Below are positions 1 to 8,662 of a stretch of 16,466 bases of DNA, one piece after another. The position numbers and the translations under genes were made by a program. Source of the stretch: Paraglomus occultum (taxonomy: Eukaryota > Glomeromycota > Glomeromycetes > Paraglomerales > Paraglomeraceae); NCBI GenBank assembly GCA_910592205.1, contig CAJVPJ010000799.1, positions 1 through 16,466 of the forward strand, given 5' to 3'. How positions within the stretch are numbered: the first letter of the stretch is position 1; each line of letters opens with the position of its first letter. Under the pieces are notes generated by a model that was not told where the DNA came from, ran no database searches, and saw only the letters and a program-made list of their open reading frames with translations.

Positions 1-1495
1 CAAAAAACCTACCTTAATATGCTTGGTATTGGCCGCAATTACTTTGAAAATATCAGAAATCACTTGCTCAGGGACGGTCTTCTACCACGGGTCCATGGTA
101 ATGTAAAGAGAATGCCACGGTGAAAAACCAGAATGGTCATCAATATTGACGTGGCTACCGTGGTCAAGAATTTTTTGCTAAATTATATCGAAGTTCATGG
201 CTTACCCAGCCCAGTAAGAAATGTTAATCGCGTTACCCAATCCATTATCTTTCTACCGGCAGAAATGAGCTATAAATCTGTTCACCGTGACTTCTTGGCC
301 GGTCTAGAAGATAGTAAATTACGTGCCCTCAAATATGATGCGTTCCGCAGGTTATGGCATCAGCTAACCCCGCACATTCAAATCATGAGTCCCGAACCGA
401 TCTATGCGATACATGTCAACAATTACAGAATGATTTGCAATTTAAAGCCCGCAGGCTCAAGACCTATTAAAGAAATATAAAGAACATCCAGCCAAGGCCA
501 AGTTAGAACGAAACTATTATAATAAAAATACCAAGTTGGCGGAAGAACGTAGAAAGCTCATCGATCAAAATTGTTCTGTTGGCTCAGTGAAAGGTGAAGT
601 GTCGTACTGCAGTATTGACGCCGTTGCCCATTACAGTTACGATTGAGCGCAAAATGTTCACGTACCTCATTCGGATCAACAAATTGGCAAAGTGTATTAC
701 CTTAGTGCTCGGAAGGGTGCACTTGTTTGGTGTCCAAGATGAAGCGGTCCATGAACAAATTAATTATGTTCTTGACGAGAACGAACTCCTTGGAAAAGGT
801 CCGAATGGTACGTTAAGTCTGGTCTTCGATGGGATCAAGCAATTGAATAGAGGTGAGAAGCACTTAAAGGTTACCAGTGACAACGCGGGAGGGCAAAACA
901 AAAATAATGCCACTATTTGGTTTTACTTGTATTTGGTAATTGCTGGCTATTACGAAAGTATTGAATTAAATTTTATGGTTCCAGGCCATACCAAATTCAA
1001 GTGTGACGGTAGCTTTGGTCTGATTAAAAGACTTTACCGTAATAGCACAGTAAATTGTGTTAATCACGTCGCAGACGTGATGAAAAGGTCCAGTATTGCC
1101 GGACTAAATAAAGCTCGGCGTTATAATGGTAAAGAGGGTTTTCAGTATTGGGATATTCTAAGTAGTTTGGCAGTCTAATTCAAGGGCATGCAAAAGTTTC
1201 AACATTTCCTTTTTACCAGTGCTAATCCCGGTGTTGTCAAGGCCCAAGAAGTCGCAAATGGTCCTTTCCAGGAATTCAAGCTATTAAAAATTAGTAAATC
1301 CGAGGCTTCGAAGATTATAAAAATATAAAAGACTTACCATTCCCAGTACTGGTGCCTCATCCGATGAAACATGAGCGGCAAGAATATCTTTATAATTATA
1401 TTCGTCCAACTTTGAATTCAAAGATCTTACATGCCCAAGACCAACCTATACTGGCAATGAACAAAACATTTAGAGAATCAATCGTCACTCGTTAA
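1..1495 (+). pseudogene. Decayed DUF7869-type (transposase-like) gene, 5' end outside the window
   Basis: The family-like reading jumps frames: frame 1 from base 1 to about 398 (with HGLPSP, SVHRDF and FRRLWHQL), frame 3 from about 399 (CDTCQQLQN, a CxxC at 405-416), frame 2 from about 467, frame 3 again from about 710 to 1328, then frame 2 to a TAA at 1493-1495. In-frame stops lie at 121-123 (TGA), 644-646 (TGA, within HYSYD-AQ) and 1176-1178 (TAA). The best-preserved block, about 870-1060, carries SDNAGGQNKNN followed by PGHTKFKCDGSFGLIKR, the D-N-x-x-GQNKN and GHTKF...FGLIK signatures of DUF7869 proteins. These resemble RNase-H-fold DDE transposases and are repetitive in some fungi and invertebrates. 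The tail PHPMKHERQEYLYNYIRP also fits the family end. The protein would have moved DNA in the nucleus, but with at least four frameshifts and three stops it is dead. The family call is from remembered motifs, not a search. Confidence 0.8.
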
Positions 1496-1586
1496 TCTTA
1501 TCCTTGCTGTCATTAAGTTTAATCTTTCAACTTTTTAAAGCAAAAAAATACTAAAATAATTTATATACTTGATATAAATAAAATTT

Positions 1587-2555
1587 ATGACAAACATAAT
1601 TAATGAACTTCAAGAGAAAAACAAAAGTCTAGCAGAAGAAAATAATCAATTAAAAGAAAAATTGGGAGTTAACAAAAACAACAATCTAACTCCAACAGAA
1701 ATTAGACAACAACTGGTTGAAGCATTAAGTGATATGCATTACACTAACAATCCTGATGAAAATTACTGGATGACATTATGACCTATTATCCTGGGCAAAA
1801 TTGACCAAAAATTTCCCAGTTAAGTTAGGTCGACAAATTCATATTGAATGCCTATATAAGTTCACTATGTATTGAAAGAATGCCTTTAAACTCTACAGAG
1901 AAATTGATGAGTTAAAACATAGAAAGGAGCAATTGACCTTAAAAAGTGAGGTGCTTGAAAGGGAACTTGAACATTTTAAAGAACAAGCTGAATACTTTAA
2001 AAAAATCATTGCAGAAATCTTACAAGAACATTATGAATATTTCATCTCAACAGATGAAAACGATAAACTTTTTTCTGCCATAGACACTGAAAAAAATGAA
2101 AATTGAGTTCAAGAATTAATAGACAAAATTAGCAACAAAGAGCACGAAGGTCTTATTGCTGAAATTATTGAAAGTTGGTTAAAAAAATCTGAAACCCACT
2201 TAGTATTAGAGGCTCTTGAAATTAGTAAAGAATGAAATAAAAAGATAACGGGAGATTTGAGAAATGAGGTCAAGGAAGAAAAGTTAAAATCGGAAAGATC
2301 TAATAAAATAATTGCAGCTCAAAAAGCGAAAATCAAGGAAATAGAGCAAAATTAGAAGAGGAAATAGAAAAACGGGAAAAGGCTAACCAAACAATTCTAA
2401 ATGAGAGGCTAGAAAAAAAAGAATTAAAGAACCAGTTAAATTTGGTTCAAAATAAATTGCATTTGACCACTAAATCCTTACCTAGTTTGCCCAAAAATAA
2501 AATAAACTTTAAGCAATTAGGAACAAAAATAAAAACATTTTTCATAAACTGGTAA
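1587..2555 (+). pseudogene. Coiled-coil protein gene remnant using TGA as Trp, Mollicutes-like
   Basis: I do not recognise a named family. An ATG at 1587 opens a 64-codon frame with a heptad-like start (INELQEKNKSLAEENNQL), ending at TGA 1779-1781. The protein-like reading then continues one base over, in frame 1, from about 1774 to TAG 2353-2355. That stretch has no TAA or TAG but holds TGA at 1873, 2104 and 2233, in the contexts MY-KNAF, NEN-VQEL and SKE-NKKI, all natural for tryptophan. Near 2350 the reading shifts again to frame 3 (KLEEEIEKREKAN) and ends at TAA 2553-2555. The composition is Lys/Glu/Leu/Asn-rich, largely helical and coiled coil, with no membrane segment seen. UGA=Trp is the code of most Mollicutes, including fungal endobacteria, and also of fungal mitochondria, but coiled-coil proteins of this kind are not mitochondrial genes. 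I infer a decayed bacterial gene. Sequencing errors could explain some of the shifts. Confidence 0.65.
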
Positions 2556-2613
2556 AAAGAGAAAAAAGTCAAGAACAAATACTAATTGCTCAAGTCGAAA
2601 TTAGAAGCAATTA

Positions 2614-3279
2614 ATGAGGAAATTAATTTATACACTTTTAGAATTAGAAAAAGGGAGTAGAAAAACTTGTGATTTTTGCTCAACTCCCCACGGCGAAGAT
2701 AACAAATCTGTTCGCCAAATAGTGACCCGCATTAAAGCAAACGGAAAATATGTCGCAGATGACGTAGTATGTGAGAATTGTGAGGAGAAATTTTGAATGA
2801 TGAGTTGCTCAAATGTGAGAGATGCGGGAGATTGCAGACTGAACAAAATTTTAGTTTTCTTGCTGGTAAGTACATTTGTGATTGCATAGGCATAACGAAG
2901 ATCTAGGGGGGAAAGAACTCCCTAATTTACCTGATCAAAGGGAAAGTATGTCAACTTTTACGAACGCCAAATAAACTCCTTACAAGAACAATTAAATGAA
3001 GCCGAATGAACTATTCAAGAGGAACGAGAAGCCCATGAGAATTTTATGAAGTCCGGGGAATGAAGTAAAAGGCAAAAACAGGAGTTATTGGATCGAATAA
3101 AAGAGTTAGAAACGGAAGTAGAAAGATTAAAAAAACTAACTCCCCAAGAACTGGTTAATGAAGTAAAATCTTATAAAGAAGAAGTTGCTCGATTAAAATC
3201 TCAATTGGAAAAATTGAATTCTCAGCAGAGTGCTCAAATTGAGGTTAAAAAATGACCTTGATTGAAAATAAGGAAGTAA
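2614..3279 (+). pseudogene. Zinc-ribbon plus coiled-coil protein gene remnant using TGA as Trp
   Basis: The family is unrecognised. From the ATG at 2614 a 60-codon frame holds a four-cysteine zinc site, CDFC at residues 19-22 and CENC at residues 53-56, ending at TGA 2794-2796. A second frame from 2796 carries KCERCGR (CxxC, 2814-2825) and ICDC (CxC, 2877-2885), so a second zinc site follows. A third frame (about 2893-2957) reads HNEDLGGKELPNLPDQRE. A frame-1 stretch then runs from about 2959 to TAA 3277-3279 as a long coiled coil (LLDRIKELETEVERLKKL). It contains TGA at 3007, 3061, 3253 and 3259 and no TAA or TAG; the last two would give KKWPWLKIRK. The pieces join in order with single-base-type shifts near 2795, 2890 and 2957, which suggests one ancestral protein of about 220 residues. 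It lies 58 nt after the preceding remnant on the same strand, as in a bacterial operon. An origin from a Mollicutes-related endobacterium is an inference. Confidence 0.6.
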
Positions 3280-3310
3280 TTTAAAAAATTAAAAGATATC
3301 GAGTGACATC

Positions 3311-3536
3311 AAATGTTCACTTTGTCTGGTTTTGTTGCAGCACTCCCATATTAGTATTAATCAAATTACGACTTCATCTTCATCTTAATGTTAGTCATGT
3401 TCGGATATTAATTTAAAGTGAATTTACATAATTGTTTATTATTATAGGTTACAGTTGTGATATCAAATGTTATTAGTCAATTTAGTCAACTTTCAGTTAC
3501 ATCAGCCTCTCATTTAATGTTCACTTTATCCGGTTT
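3311..3536. repeat. Direct pair of transposon-end-like repeats (AATGTTCACTTT motif)
   Basis: AATGTTCACTTTGTCTGGTT near 3312-3331 and AATGTTCACTTTATCCGGTT near 3515-3534 match at 18 of 20 positions, about 203 nt apart. A shorter TAAAGTGAAT in the opposite orientation lies near 3413. The left copy starts about 30 nt after the end of the UGA-Trp coding tract. They could be ends or subterminal repeats of a mobile element, or two nested copies. The element type is not identified. Confidence 0.5.
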
Positions 3537-3620
3537 ACCTAAGTAGTATCTCCGCATTTAAAAAATCGATTGTATCAAAAGCGATTTTATCGAAAGTTAT
3601 TTATACTGCACCTCCTGTCT

Positions 3621-3702
3621 CAGCTCTGGACTGAGACAACCGAGTTCTGAACTTAGTTACTATTACTGAGTTCTGAACTGAGCGACCGAGTTTTGAACTG
3701 AA
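3621..3702. repeat. Short array of GTTC-T-GAAC palindromic units
   Basis: Units resembling CCGAGTTCTGAACTGAG appear at 3640-3656, 3666-3682 and 3686-3701, preceded by a diverged relative, CAGCTCTGGACTGAG, at 3621-3635. The core AGTTC-T-GAACT is self-complementary around one central base, and spacing is 20-26 nt. The fourth unit has GTTTTGAAC and so an imperfect dyad. The function is unknown; such dyads can be protein-binding sites or subterminal repeats of a mobile element. Confidence 0.6.
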
Positions 3703-3771
3703 CCCCGCTTGAAAATTAGGAAAATAACAAGGTAATTTGTAAAGCAGATCCCAAACTCAAACACATCCTTT

Positions 3772-4002
3772 CTACGTAGGCATTCCTAAATCTAATGATG
3801 TTTTTGATTGAGTAGGAATTTGAGTTTGTTCAGCAACCGTGTTAGTAGTAATAGTATTATTTGCTACACTGGTTGTTGTCATTGGTGTTGGAAGTTTGCT
3901 AGGTCTTTTATGAATAAGATAAACAATAGCCGCTCCCACAATCATCGAAAGTGCTGCGACAACTGCTAAGGCAAGGCTAGAATTATTAACACCTAACAGC
4001 AA
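3772..4002 (-). CDS. Possible small single-pass membrane protein (unknown family)
   Basis: The minus-strand frame encodes up to 76 residues. A strong hydrophobic segment at about residues 10-30 (LALAVVAALSMIVGAAIVYLI) is followed by a basic stop-transfer HKRPSK, then a Thr/Asn/Gln-rich tail (about 43-72) and a stop at 3772. It looks like the C-terminus of a membrane-anchored surface protein with a short polar tail. No ATG precedes the membrane segment: an in-frame TAA lies five codons before the TTG at 4002. So it either starts at TTG in bacterial style, or is a 3' exon joined through an AG upstream (for example TATTAAAG just before ACCTCGG). It lies about 490 nt from the UGA-Trp tract and may share that origin, but it contains no in-frame TGA to test this. 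The call is tentative. Confidence 0.35.
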   Translation of the reverse strand: MLLGVNNSSLALAVVAALSMIVGAAIVYLIHKRPSKLPTPMTTTSVANNTITTNTVAEQTQIPTQSKTSLDLGMPT

Positions 4003-4035
4003 CTTTGTCCGAGGTCTTTAATACTAATACTATTC

Positions 4036-4344
4036 ATGTCCTTGGCAACAAAATTCAATATAAGACGCGTGACCGATCGACTGCCTCAAGAGCATAAAGG
4101 TTCGAACAAGCTTAATTATGTATTAAACGATACGGAATCACAATATGCTATTAGTGATGTTCAGGATCCCCAACCAAAAATACCTTTTTTCGGCAGTGTG
4201 CGTAAATACACGTGGGGAGAGTGCAGCAAGAACAAGTTAGAATCTTTATATGGATTCATCTTTCTTGTATCAATCGATTCGAGTGTCGAGTGTTTCCTAG
4301 CTGAAATTGTTGTGATGATAAACTCGTTCAGCTACGAAGCTTGA
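4036..4344 (+). CDS. Weak hypothetical ORF
   Basis: An ATG-initiated 102-codon frame on the plus strand. The first half is polar (NKLNYVLNDTESQYAI, then DVQDPQPKIPFFG) and the C-terminal 35 residues are hydrophobic (SLYGFIFLVSIDSSVECF). No domain, signal peptide or family is recognised. The frame is open upstream of the ATG to about 3997, so the start is not fixed. It is divergent from, and close to, the minus-strand membrane ORF. It could be a chance ORF or an exon of a larger gene, and nothing else supports expression. Confidence 0.2.
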   Translation: MSLATKFNIRRVTDRLPQEHKGSNKLNYVLNDTESQYAISDVQDPQPKIPFFGSVRKYTWGECSKNKLESLYGFIFLVSIDSSVECFLAEIVVMINSFSYEA

Positions 4345-4393
4345 TCGTTTGGATTGATCGGTGATATTCGGTCTGTGCACGATGACGCGGCTG

Positions 4394-4615
4394 TTAGGCT
4401 GTTTTCTCTGTCATTACAAGACGACACAAGCGTTGATCGCAGGTTGTTTGTAAATAAACATCGTGATGATAAGTAATTTCCACTAGCACTTGCTCGCTAA
4501 CGGTTTCAGCGCTTGAACCGAGGCATCGCGAGATCACACCACGGACTACGATTTCGGCGCCCACGTTGAACCAAGTTATTGAAGATCCATCAGAGTGACA
4601 AGCAAGCATAACCAC
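4394..4615 (-). CDS. Weak hypothetical minus-strand ORF in a locally GC-richer patch
   Basis: The frame encodes about 73 residues with a protein-like composition (WFNVGAEIVVRGVISRC, then SEQVLVEITYHHDVYLQ). It has no ATG start before GTG 4615, though an internal ATG lies two codons later. The patch 4480-4575 is visibly richer in G and C than its surroundings, as exons often are in AT-rich fungal genomes. A second minus-strand frame (4590-4778, ATG start, ending in a PSPSPNPS segment) overlaps its 5' end, so the two could belong to one spliced gene. I found no convincing donor-acceptor pair. The family is unknown. Confidence 0.15.
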   Translation of the reverse strand: MVMLACHSDGSSITWFNVGAEIVVRGVISRCLGSSAETVSEQVLVEITYHHDVYLQTTCDQRLCRLVMTEKTA

Positions 4616-4778
4616 AACTCGGATTCGGACTCGGACTTGGTCTTCTAGAAGTATGCTTCTGCTTTATGTTTTTACTTTCAACAGATCCAGCACACATAAA
4701 TTCGTTTCCGTGGATCGTATCTGTTATCAACATTCGAATGTCATAATAGACCATGAGCATGAATAGTACAGTAGGCAT

Positions 4779-7587
4779 AGACGACGAGGTAATAGATCAA
4801 TAGTTTCTACTATTCCAAATACTGTGCCTCCGTCCGGACCGTATTACCCTTACCCTCCCTCACTCCCCCATCTCACCAGTTACTGTTTGATTCAAAAACA
4901 GAGTTCATTGGGATCCGCTCAAAAGTAAATCCGCTGTTCCGTCAATCTCGAAAATAATTTCCGCTTCCGCTTAGGACAAAAGAATATGTCTCGACTTGCA
5001 ACTTGAATTAAAATTGCGTGCCATCTATATAACGTTTTCTACAAGATGGTTTATTACACGGAAGAACAAAGTCTGCTGATTTCGTAAAGAGTAGTGGATT
5101 CGAAGTCGGAATTGGGGGGGGGAGGGAATCTGACTAAACAAGAGTGTTTCACTTGTCGAAATACTCCAATTATCTAAGTACCTTCACCGTTATACGAGAA
5201 AACGCTATTATACTATTTCGTTACAAATGTAACGGTTTTTCGGATGATAATCTTGTGTAGCTTATTTGCATAACGCTATTTCCTCAAAATGACTAGCAGC
5301 ATATTCAGATTTGCGCAAACTATTGGTTGTAAATTAGAATTCCATGTTCGTATTTAGGTAATAGGTCTAACTTCAGCGATCCAAGCATAGATTAAGCCAA
5401 TGAAACCATAGTAACTAATTGTTTACAAAGCAAACCACGTTGTCTACAAAGCGTTGAACCAACGTGAGTTTAATTAGTGCCACGAAGTGTAATTGGTGAA
5501 CCGATTATTGAAAATATCGGTTATTATAAATGTTTGGTAGTGAAATAGTGGTCGTGTGCTCCCATTATCGGGTAATCAGTTGAGTCTGGGTTGCGGAGAT
5601 GCAATTTTAAATTGCAGAGTTTGTTGATGCCATATTACGACAACTGATTTCGAAAGTTATTATATGTCCGTCGTTCATGTTCATTGAGCTCATTTGTTAA
5701 CCGTCTTCCGTCTCTTGGTATTGTCTTTGTAAAATTTTTCAAGATTTGACTTTGTCTCCTTAGTAATCGATTAGTGGATTACAAGTACTTAATGGTGGAC
5801 AAGGTTCCAAATAAATACTACAACACCATGAATGACTAGCTGATCGTGTATTTTAAGAGAATGAAAGGGGTACGGTTATTGGTTAACGAGTGACAAGGAA
5901 TCAGGGGATGTGTTTGGCTTATTTGAATACGAGGGCTATCATTTGGAAATTAATGATCGGTTGCGCAAACGATAGGTTAACGAACACTATTAACTTTTAG
6001 TATCACAATATCGTTTCGTTAGTTCATAGGTGGTCCTTTGCTTAGTTGTTAGCTAGTCGTAATTTCTCTGTAATATTAATGCCATTACACAGGAGATCGT
6101 GTACAATGAAACAGTTAGGAAACAACGACAGTCCCAAACAACGAAAAAGCTTCCTACCTAAACCCATTTGACCGGAACAACAATGGGACGGTATATGTTC
6201 GTAACATCCTAGCATTCAATTACATCGGTTCGCTTCTTCATTGAATGCCTGTTCCACGATTTTGGTCTAAACTTTTTACATCATATGTGACAAATAAAGA
6301 GATTTCCCGATTTCCCCGCTCATCAAATACACAACGTGGCCGTGAGTATCCAGTACACAGAGAATGTGCAATGAGAACATCAGCGACACCTTCTTGATAG
6401 AGCATACAACACATTTGTACCTCCTGTCTTTATCTCATGTTAAGGTTAATACAATAACTATATTCTATTTTTATTATGATATTGTTAGAAACTACTCCGC
6501 AAACATAATTCTTGCATCATATTCATCCCCGCATTAGTGCATTCTCATCACTATACATGTTCACTATATAGGAAATCATATGAACCAGGTATTGTACAGA
6601 CCAGTTGATTTCAGCCTGTAGCGCACAATCTCCGCATTTTTACCATGACAATGCTAATTGCAATAATGAAACATTAATGTAAAAAGACATATCAAAAAGC
6701 GTATTGTATTACCTACCAATTAAAATAATTGTACCATTATGTCATATCCAATTATGGGTTGTCATACTACCATTTTATCCGTAGGGCGAAATAGGTTTGG
6801 CATTAACAATCGGAATATTATCTGGATGACAGGCGAAGAGAAAGAGAGGGGGGAACAAGAAGCAACATAAAATAATAGAAGAACAATACATAGATATATG
6901 CATGTGACAGATAGTAAGGTATGTTTCGATATGTATATATAGAACGATAATAGAAATTACTGCTATTATTGTGAGTCTCAATCGCCGCCATTACAATCTA
7001 ATGATTCTTCTTTCTATTCGGTCTTTCCCTCGTTTATTCTCTCCCCATCCTCCCTTTTTCTCTTTTGTTGGCACAACGCTCTCATCTCAACAAGAGGCGA
7101 GTCTCTTTACAATGAAAATTCATCTTTGCGTTCGCACTACGGTTGCATGGACATGGGCAATCCAAGTAAATGGTAGCAGGGGGGCAGTTGCGAAAGTAAA
7201 CAGTGCTGCTTTACCAATTAAGGTGGGAAATTTGAATAAAGAATTTCAATATAAAGAAGTTATATTGTGTAATTAATAATACAGGTTTAATTATTTATTT
7301 CATAACTCATTTCTGTTTCTTTATGTGAAAAAGAGACATATTGGTTGCGCAATTGTTTATTTTAGGAAGTTATTCATCACAACCCTACAGTATAATACAT
7401 CATCATATGTGATAAATCGGTATCATGGATTGACTAACGGTAACTTACCGAGCACCTGTTTGCCAATTATGGATAGAAGGTACCACTATAACAAATAGAA
7501 TGGCATACAACGATATATTATCATACAGTAGTTTAAACAAAGCCCTAGAAGAATTACAAAATAACCAACTCCTTTGTTTCTCCAAGT
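4779..7587. other. Intergenic region, no gene recognised
   Basis: AT-rich sequence with only short, low-complexity or chance frames in all directions. A G-run lies at 5114-5122. A small dyad, AACCGAT at 5499-5505 and ATCGGTT at 5516-5522, could form a weak hairpin. The frame at 6971-7276 has no plausible start or domain and I treat it as noise. No tRNA, splice-framed exon or clear transposon was seen. Confidence 0.5.
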
Positions 7588-7595
7588 TATAAAAA
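7588..7595 (+). promoter_or_regulatory. TATA box of the small gene at 7746
   Basis: TATAAAAA lies 158 nt before the ATG at 7746. It is followed by a C/A-rich leader without long ORFs (7600-7745), typical of a fungal 5' UTR, with transcription expected about 30 nt downstream, near 7620. This is inferred from sequence only. Confidence 0.5.
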
Positions 7596-7745
7596 GCCAC
7601 TGCACCCACCCATCCAAACCACAAGTTTCAAAAACCTACAATTGTAAAAACAAAAGTTTTCAAGTCAGCACAACCGAGCGCATACAAACTCTCAACAGCT
7701 TACTACTTTACGACTTCAAACACTCCAACAAAAAACCTAGTCAGA

Positions 7746-8054
7746 ATGCCATCCACCAGCACCACCGCCAACACTCAAGTCCCAGCTCCCGCTTCGTCCG
7801 CCGATTCTGGGGAAACCAGAGAATACGAAGTCCTCGTCATTCCCCCCGTTGCTATCGCAAACCCAGCTGAATCCGATGCTGCTACATTGCGGACAAAGAC
7901 TAAAAAAATTACTTGTACCGGACAAAGCGGAACTGTATTCTGGATCCCTGATGGATACAGACCAGTACTGGTCAGAACGACCGACTTACCTTTGTTGGTT
8001 GGAGCTGAATTTCCGGTCGTCAGTAGTGTGGATGATGGTGAAGATTCGAATTAA
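7746..8054 (+). CDS. Small protein of unknown family (102 residues), probably a real host gene
   Basis: I do not recognise a family. The frame starts ATGCCATCC and ends at TAA 8052-8054. Residues 1-26 are Ser/Thr/Ala/Pro-rich and probably disordered. Residues 27-90 look like a small folded domain, with alternating hydrophobic strands (EYEVLVIPPVA, KKITCTGQSGTVFWIPDGY, RPVLVRTTDLPLLVGAEFP), and the tail is acidic. There is one cysteine (residue 57), and no signal peptide or membrane segment. Support for a real gene: a TATA box 158 nt upstream, a C/A-rich leader, and base composition richer in G and C than the flanks with codon-like third positions. The Thr/Gly-rich middle suggests a compact beta domain, but that is inference. 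No intron is needed. It could also be a lineage-specific gene amplified in the host. Confidence 0.6.
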   Translation: MPSTSTTANTQVPAPASSADSGETREYEVLVIPPVAIANPAESDAATLRTKTKKITCTGQSGTVFWIPDGYRPVLVRTTDLPLLVGAEFPVVSSVDDGEDSN

Positions 8055-8291
8055 GAATGGAGTGTACACAAACATCACAGAAAAAAAGATTGTGCTCGTA
8101 TCATTTTCATAAGGAACTATTCGAAACGCAAGTCTTAATCACCATTCTCCTTAACTATTTCTACCATTCGTACACACTCCACCTTTTAATTGAGAGATCT
8201 AATGTCGACGATCATTTAATTAGTCCGGGACACAAACATCACTAATTACTTCACTTATCACTTTGTGCGCACTCATATTCCAATAACCCAC

Positions 8292-8313
8292 TTTTTTTTT
8301 TTTTTTTTTTTTT
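8292..8313. repeat. Poly(T) tract, 22 nt
   Basis: An uninterrupted T run. It might be the reverse of a retrotransposed poly(A) tail, but no element body with target-site duplications was found beside it. Confidence 0.9.
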
Positions 8314-8584
8314 CATACTTATTCAACATGTGCGGCTCAATTTCCCTAATAGTCCGAATTTTTCATCCGATCCCACATCGATATATTTTCTTTTTTACTA
8401 AACAAAAAGACACCATTACTTCTTCTAAGCCCTATTTTCTCTTCTGTTGATCGGATGAAGAATAGATTGTAGATAACTGTCTGTTAAATATCCTTCCGCC
8501 GATGTGAGCTGCACTTTGTATTTAATCATAGAAGTTACTTATCAAAGTAGCTAATTGTATTTTCTTTCTTGACAACATTTCAAA

Positions 8585-8662
8585 AAGTTTCAATTTTAAC
8601 CCCCCCAAAAAAAACATCTTAAAAAAATACTCCAATTTTCTACAAGTTTCAATTTTAACCCC
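8585..8662. repeat. Direct repeat, 19 bp, two identical copies
   Basis: AAGTTTCAATTTTAACCCC occurs at 8585-8603 and again at 8644-8662, separated by an A/C-rich spacer. The origin is unknown. Confidence 0.8.

Noticed and set aside
1568-1586. Bacterial -10-like TATAAAT before the ATG at 1587
   Set aside because: A match is expected by chance in such AT-rich sequence and no convincing -35 element is seen.
1587-3279. Nuclear copy of mitochondrial DNA, since fungal mitochondria also read UGA as Trp
   Set aside because: No mitochondrial core gene, rRNA or intron-encoded endonuclease motif; cytoplasmic-type coiled-coil and zinc-ribbon proteins fit a Mollicutes source better. Not fully excluded.
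3301-3710. CRISPR array suggested by short repeats near bacterial-like DNA
   Set aside because: Repeats are few, uneven in spacing and diverged; no cas-like genes nearby.
5114-5126. G-rich run considered as a G-quadruplex
   Set aside because: One long G run plus one GGG; four spaced G-tracts are not present.
6971-7276. 101-codon ORF on the plus strand
   Set aside because: Non-ATG start, mixed low-complexity composition, no domain, and no promoter-like context.
7737-8112. Overlapping frames around the 102-residue gene on both strands
   Set aside because: Shadows of the 7746-8054 frame, which has the better start and promoter context.
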